DNA of 7,898 nucleotides from JABWBJ01 sp035646395. Its GTDB lineage: Bacteria; Gemmatimonadota; Gemmatimonadetes; Gemmatimonadales; Gemmatimonadaceae. Both the position numbers and the translations under genes were made by a program. Positions 6,322-7,898 of this stretch are shown one piece after another. The DNA lies in the NCBI GenBank assembly GCA_035646395.1, contig DASRPK010000113.1, positions 1 to 7,898 of the forward strand, given 5' to 3'. Each line of letters starts with the position of its first letter. Positions within the stretch are counted from its first letter, which is position 1. Below the pieces are notes generated by a model that was given only the letters and a program-made list of their open reading frames with translations, searched no databases and was not told the DNA's origin.

Positions 6322-7898
6322 ATGCAAATCCTGCAACTTGGCGAAACGCTGACATGCCGGCAGCATCGCTCGGTTCTTCTCGTGGCAGCCACGCTCGCCG
6401 CTTTTGCGAGTACCAGCGCAATGGCGGCAGGCCCGCCTTGCGAACCCGAGGCGAAGATCGCTCCGGCCAATCAGATCGTGAATGAAAATGATCTGGTGAC
6501 GATGAATGGGACACCGTCGAAAGACGAGACGTCCTATTCCTGGCTCCAGACCGCGGGCCCCAGCGTGACGCTGAGCAGTAGTACGGCAGCGATGCCGATG
6601 TTCACCGCTCCTGCCGTCGGGCCTCCGGGCGCGACATTGAAGTTCACGCTGCGCGTCACCGGTTGCAGCCCAGCGATTACGTCGCCCGCCGAGGAAACGA
6701 CGGTGACAGTCCTCGACGTCGCGGATCCCAACCAGCCGCCCGTGGCCGCGGCGACGGCATCGCCCGCGTCCATCTACACGGGGTATGCCGTCACGTTGGA
6801 CGGCAGCGGTTCGAGCGATCCAGACGGCACCACGTTGGCCTACTCGTGGACGCAGATAGAAGGTACTGCCGTGGTGTTGAGCAATGCCAACACCGCGATG
6901 GCGACGTTTACGGCACCATTCGCCCCGTACCCGGATGGCATGTCGCTCAAGTTCAGACTGACCGTTTCCGACGGCACGCTTCAATCCTCGACAGAGCAGA
7001 TCGTCAACGTGCTGTGGCTGAACGCCGCGCCGGAAGCCCAGGTGTCGTGTCCCGCGTCGGTGGATGAGGGCGGCCAGTTCACACTCGACGGTACTGCCTC
7101 CAACGATGCAGACGATGGTATTGAATCGTATTTATGGAGCCAGACGCTGGGCGGTCCGGTGGCCGTCTTGCCGCCAGACATGACGACGGAGTCGATCACT
7201 GCGACGGCGCCGCTACTGGGCTCGCCGCTGGATACGATGTTGTTCAAGCTCGAGGTGACCGACTTTGGCGGGCTGATGGATGACGATGCGTGCGAAGTCA
7301 AGGTCAACGACATCACCCCGCCGGAGGCCGACCCGACGCAATCGCCTCTTTCTAACGCACTCGGTTGGAACAAGAGCGATGTCACGGTGACCTGGGACTG
7401 GTTCGATGCCGGTGTGGGTATCGACGAGGTAAATTGTCCGAAGTCCACCACCTCGTCCGGCGAAGGCGATCCGCTCGTTCTCGAGGAGACGTGCAGCGAC
7501 CTATCCGGCAATGAACGCACGGAAAGCTGGAGTGTGAAGGTCGATCAGACCAAGCCGTCCATTTCCGCTGCGGTAACCTCGTCACCGAACGCCCATGATT
7601 GGTACCGGACGAATGTGATCGTGCATTTCGCCTGCACGGACGGGCTGTCCGGTATCGTCGACGGCGACTGCCCCGGGAATGAGGTGCTGAACACCGAAGG
7701 CGCTGCTGTTTCGTCCACCGTGCAGACCGTGTCGGACAAGGCTGGAAACGTCAGCGATCCAAGCAACTTGGTGACGGTCAGCATCGATAAGACTCAGCCG
7801 ACCATTTCCGCTGTGGCGACTTTGTCACCGAACGGTAATGGCTGGTACAACGATAACGTGACGGTCCATTTCGCCTGCGCGGATAGCCTGTCCGGTAT
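6322..7898 (+). CDS. large exported PKD/Ig-like repeat protein, N-terminal part (3' end outside window)
   Basis: The frame is open from the ATG at 6322 to the window edge (525 complete codons). A rather long n-region and a hydrophobic stretch (SVLLVAATLAAFASTSAMAA) make a signal peptide, probably cut near residue 35-36. Three PKD-like domains follow: a degenerate one (about 44-133), a clear one (139-231, with LDGSGSSDPDG, SYSWTQ-type and FRLTVSDG motifs) and a third (236-329, with LDGTASNDADDGI and YLWSQ). From residue 330 come Ig-like repeats with the pattern D-x-T-x-P-x-I-S, GWY.nnVTVHFAC.D.LSGI, and D.AGN. No enzymatic domain is visible. Such proteins are usually cell-surface or secreted, acting in adhesion or as scaffolds next to a catalytic or sorting domain near the C-terminus, which is not in the window. 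It is transcribed away from the BlaI operon. Confidence 0.85.
   Translation, partial: MQILQLGETLTCRQHRSVLLVAATLAAFASTSAMAAGPPCEPEAKIAPANQIVNENDLVTMNGTPSKDETSYSWLQTAGPSVTLSSSTAAMPMFTAPAVGPPGATLKFTLRVTGCSPAITSPAEETTVTVLDVADPNQPPVAAATASPASIYTGYAVTLDGSGSSDPDGTTLAYSWTQIEGTAVVLSNANTAMATFTAPFAPYPDGMSLKFRLTVSDGTLQSSTEQIVNVLWLNAAPEAQVSCPASVDEGGQFTLDGTASNDADDGIESYLWSQTLGGPVAVLPPDMTTESITATAPLLGSPLDTMLFKLEVTDFGGLMDDDACEVKVNDITPPEADPTQSPLSNALGWNKSDVTVTWDWFDAGVGIDEVNCPKSTTSSGEGDPLVLEETCSDLSGNERTESWSVKVDQTKPSISAAVTSSPNAHDWYRTNVIVHFACTDGLSGIVDGDCPGNEVLNTEGAAVSSTVQTVSDKAGNVSDPSNLVTVSIDKTQPTISAVATLSPNGNGWYNDNVTVHFACADSLSG
7309..7898 (+). repeat. tandem Ig-like repeats in the PKD/Ig protein gene
   Basis: Three units are visible: residues 330-406 (nt 7309-7539, divergent), 407-487 (nt 7540-7782) and 488 onward (nt 7783 to the edge, incomplete). 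Units two and three align at a 243-bp period, with DNA such as CCATTTCCGCTG and TGTCACCGAACG or close variants recurring. The protein keeps TxPxISA, SPN, WY, NV.VHFAC.D.LSG, and probably a second cysteine (DGDC). The similarity of units two and three suggests fairly recent duplication. Confidence 0.75.

Noticed and set aside
6148..6984. Minus-strand open frame of 278 codons facing the PKD/Ig gene
   Set aside because: Its composition is that of an antisense shadow rich in Arg/His/Gly, while the + strand frame has clear PKD motifs, a signal peptide and a ribosome binding site.

Overview
The window is GC-rich, densely coded DNA from a Gram-negative bacterium. The content (a TonB-dependent outer-membrane receptor, several exported hydrolases and lipoproteins, and a BlaI/M56 pair with a long periplasmic coiled coil) most resembles a gammaproteobacterium of the Xanthomonadaceae/Lysobacteraceae type. 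That placement is inferred from gene style, not from a marker gene. I see no RNA genes, CRISPR array, insertion sequence or phage gene.

Left part (2-3766, genes on the + strand): the C-terminal end of a TonB-dependent receptor; an exported M20 zinc peptidase with all expected metal ligands; an exported alpha/beta-hydrolase esterase of the IroE/COG2819 type; and a small lipoprotein with a paired-cysteine C-terminal domain. Between peptidase and esterase, on the opposite strand, lies a short stretch that reads as the C-terminal end of a SnoaL/DUF4440-like (NTF2 fold) protein. Its 5' part is missing and in-frame stops precede it, so it looks like a gene relic. Receptor, peptidase and esterase could together serve uptake and breakdown of an external peptide- or ester-containing compound, but this rests on proximity only.

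Middle part (3853-6049, - strand): a two-gene operon, BlaI-family winged-helix repressor followed with an 8-bp overlap by an M56 (BlaR1/MecR1-type) membrane metallopeptidase. The peptidase has four membrane segments and HELAH. In place of the penicillin-binding sensor domain of classical BlaR1, it carries a small periplasmic domain and a long, methionine-heptad coiled coil. Upstream of the repressor is a strong inverted repeat (GATCTAGA-8 nt-TCTAGATC) within a plausible promoter, the best candidate for an autoregulatory operator. No beta-lactamase or PBP gene is in view.

Right part (6322 to the window end, + strand, divergent from the BlaI operon): the N-terminal 525 residues of a large exported protein with three PKD-like domains followed by tandem Ig-like repeats of about 81 residues. 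The gene runs off the window. It shares a 272-bp intergenic region with the BlaI gene, so divergent co-regulation is possible but unproven.
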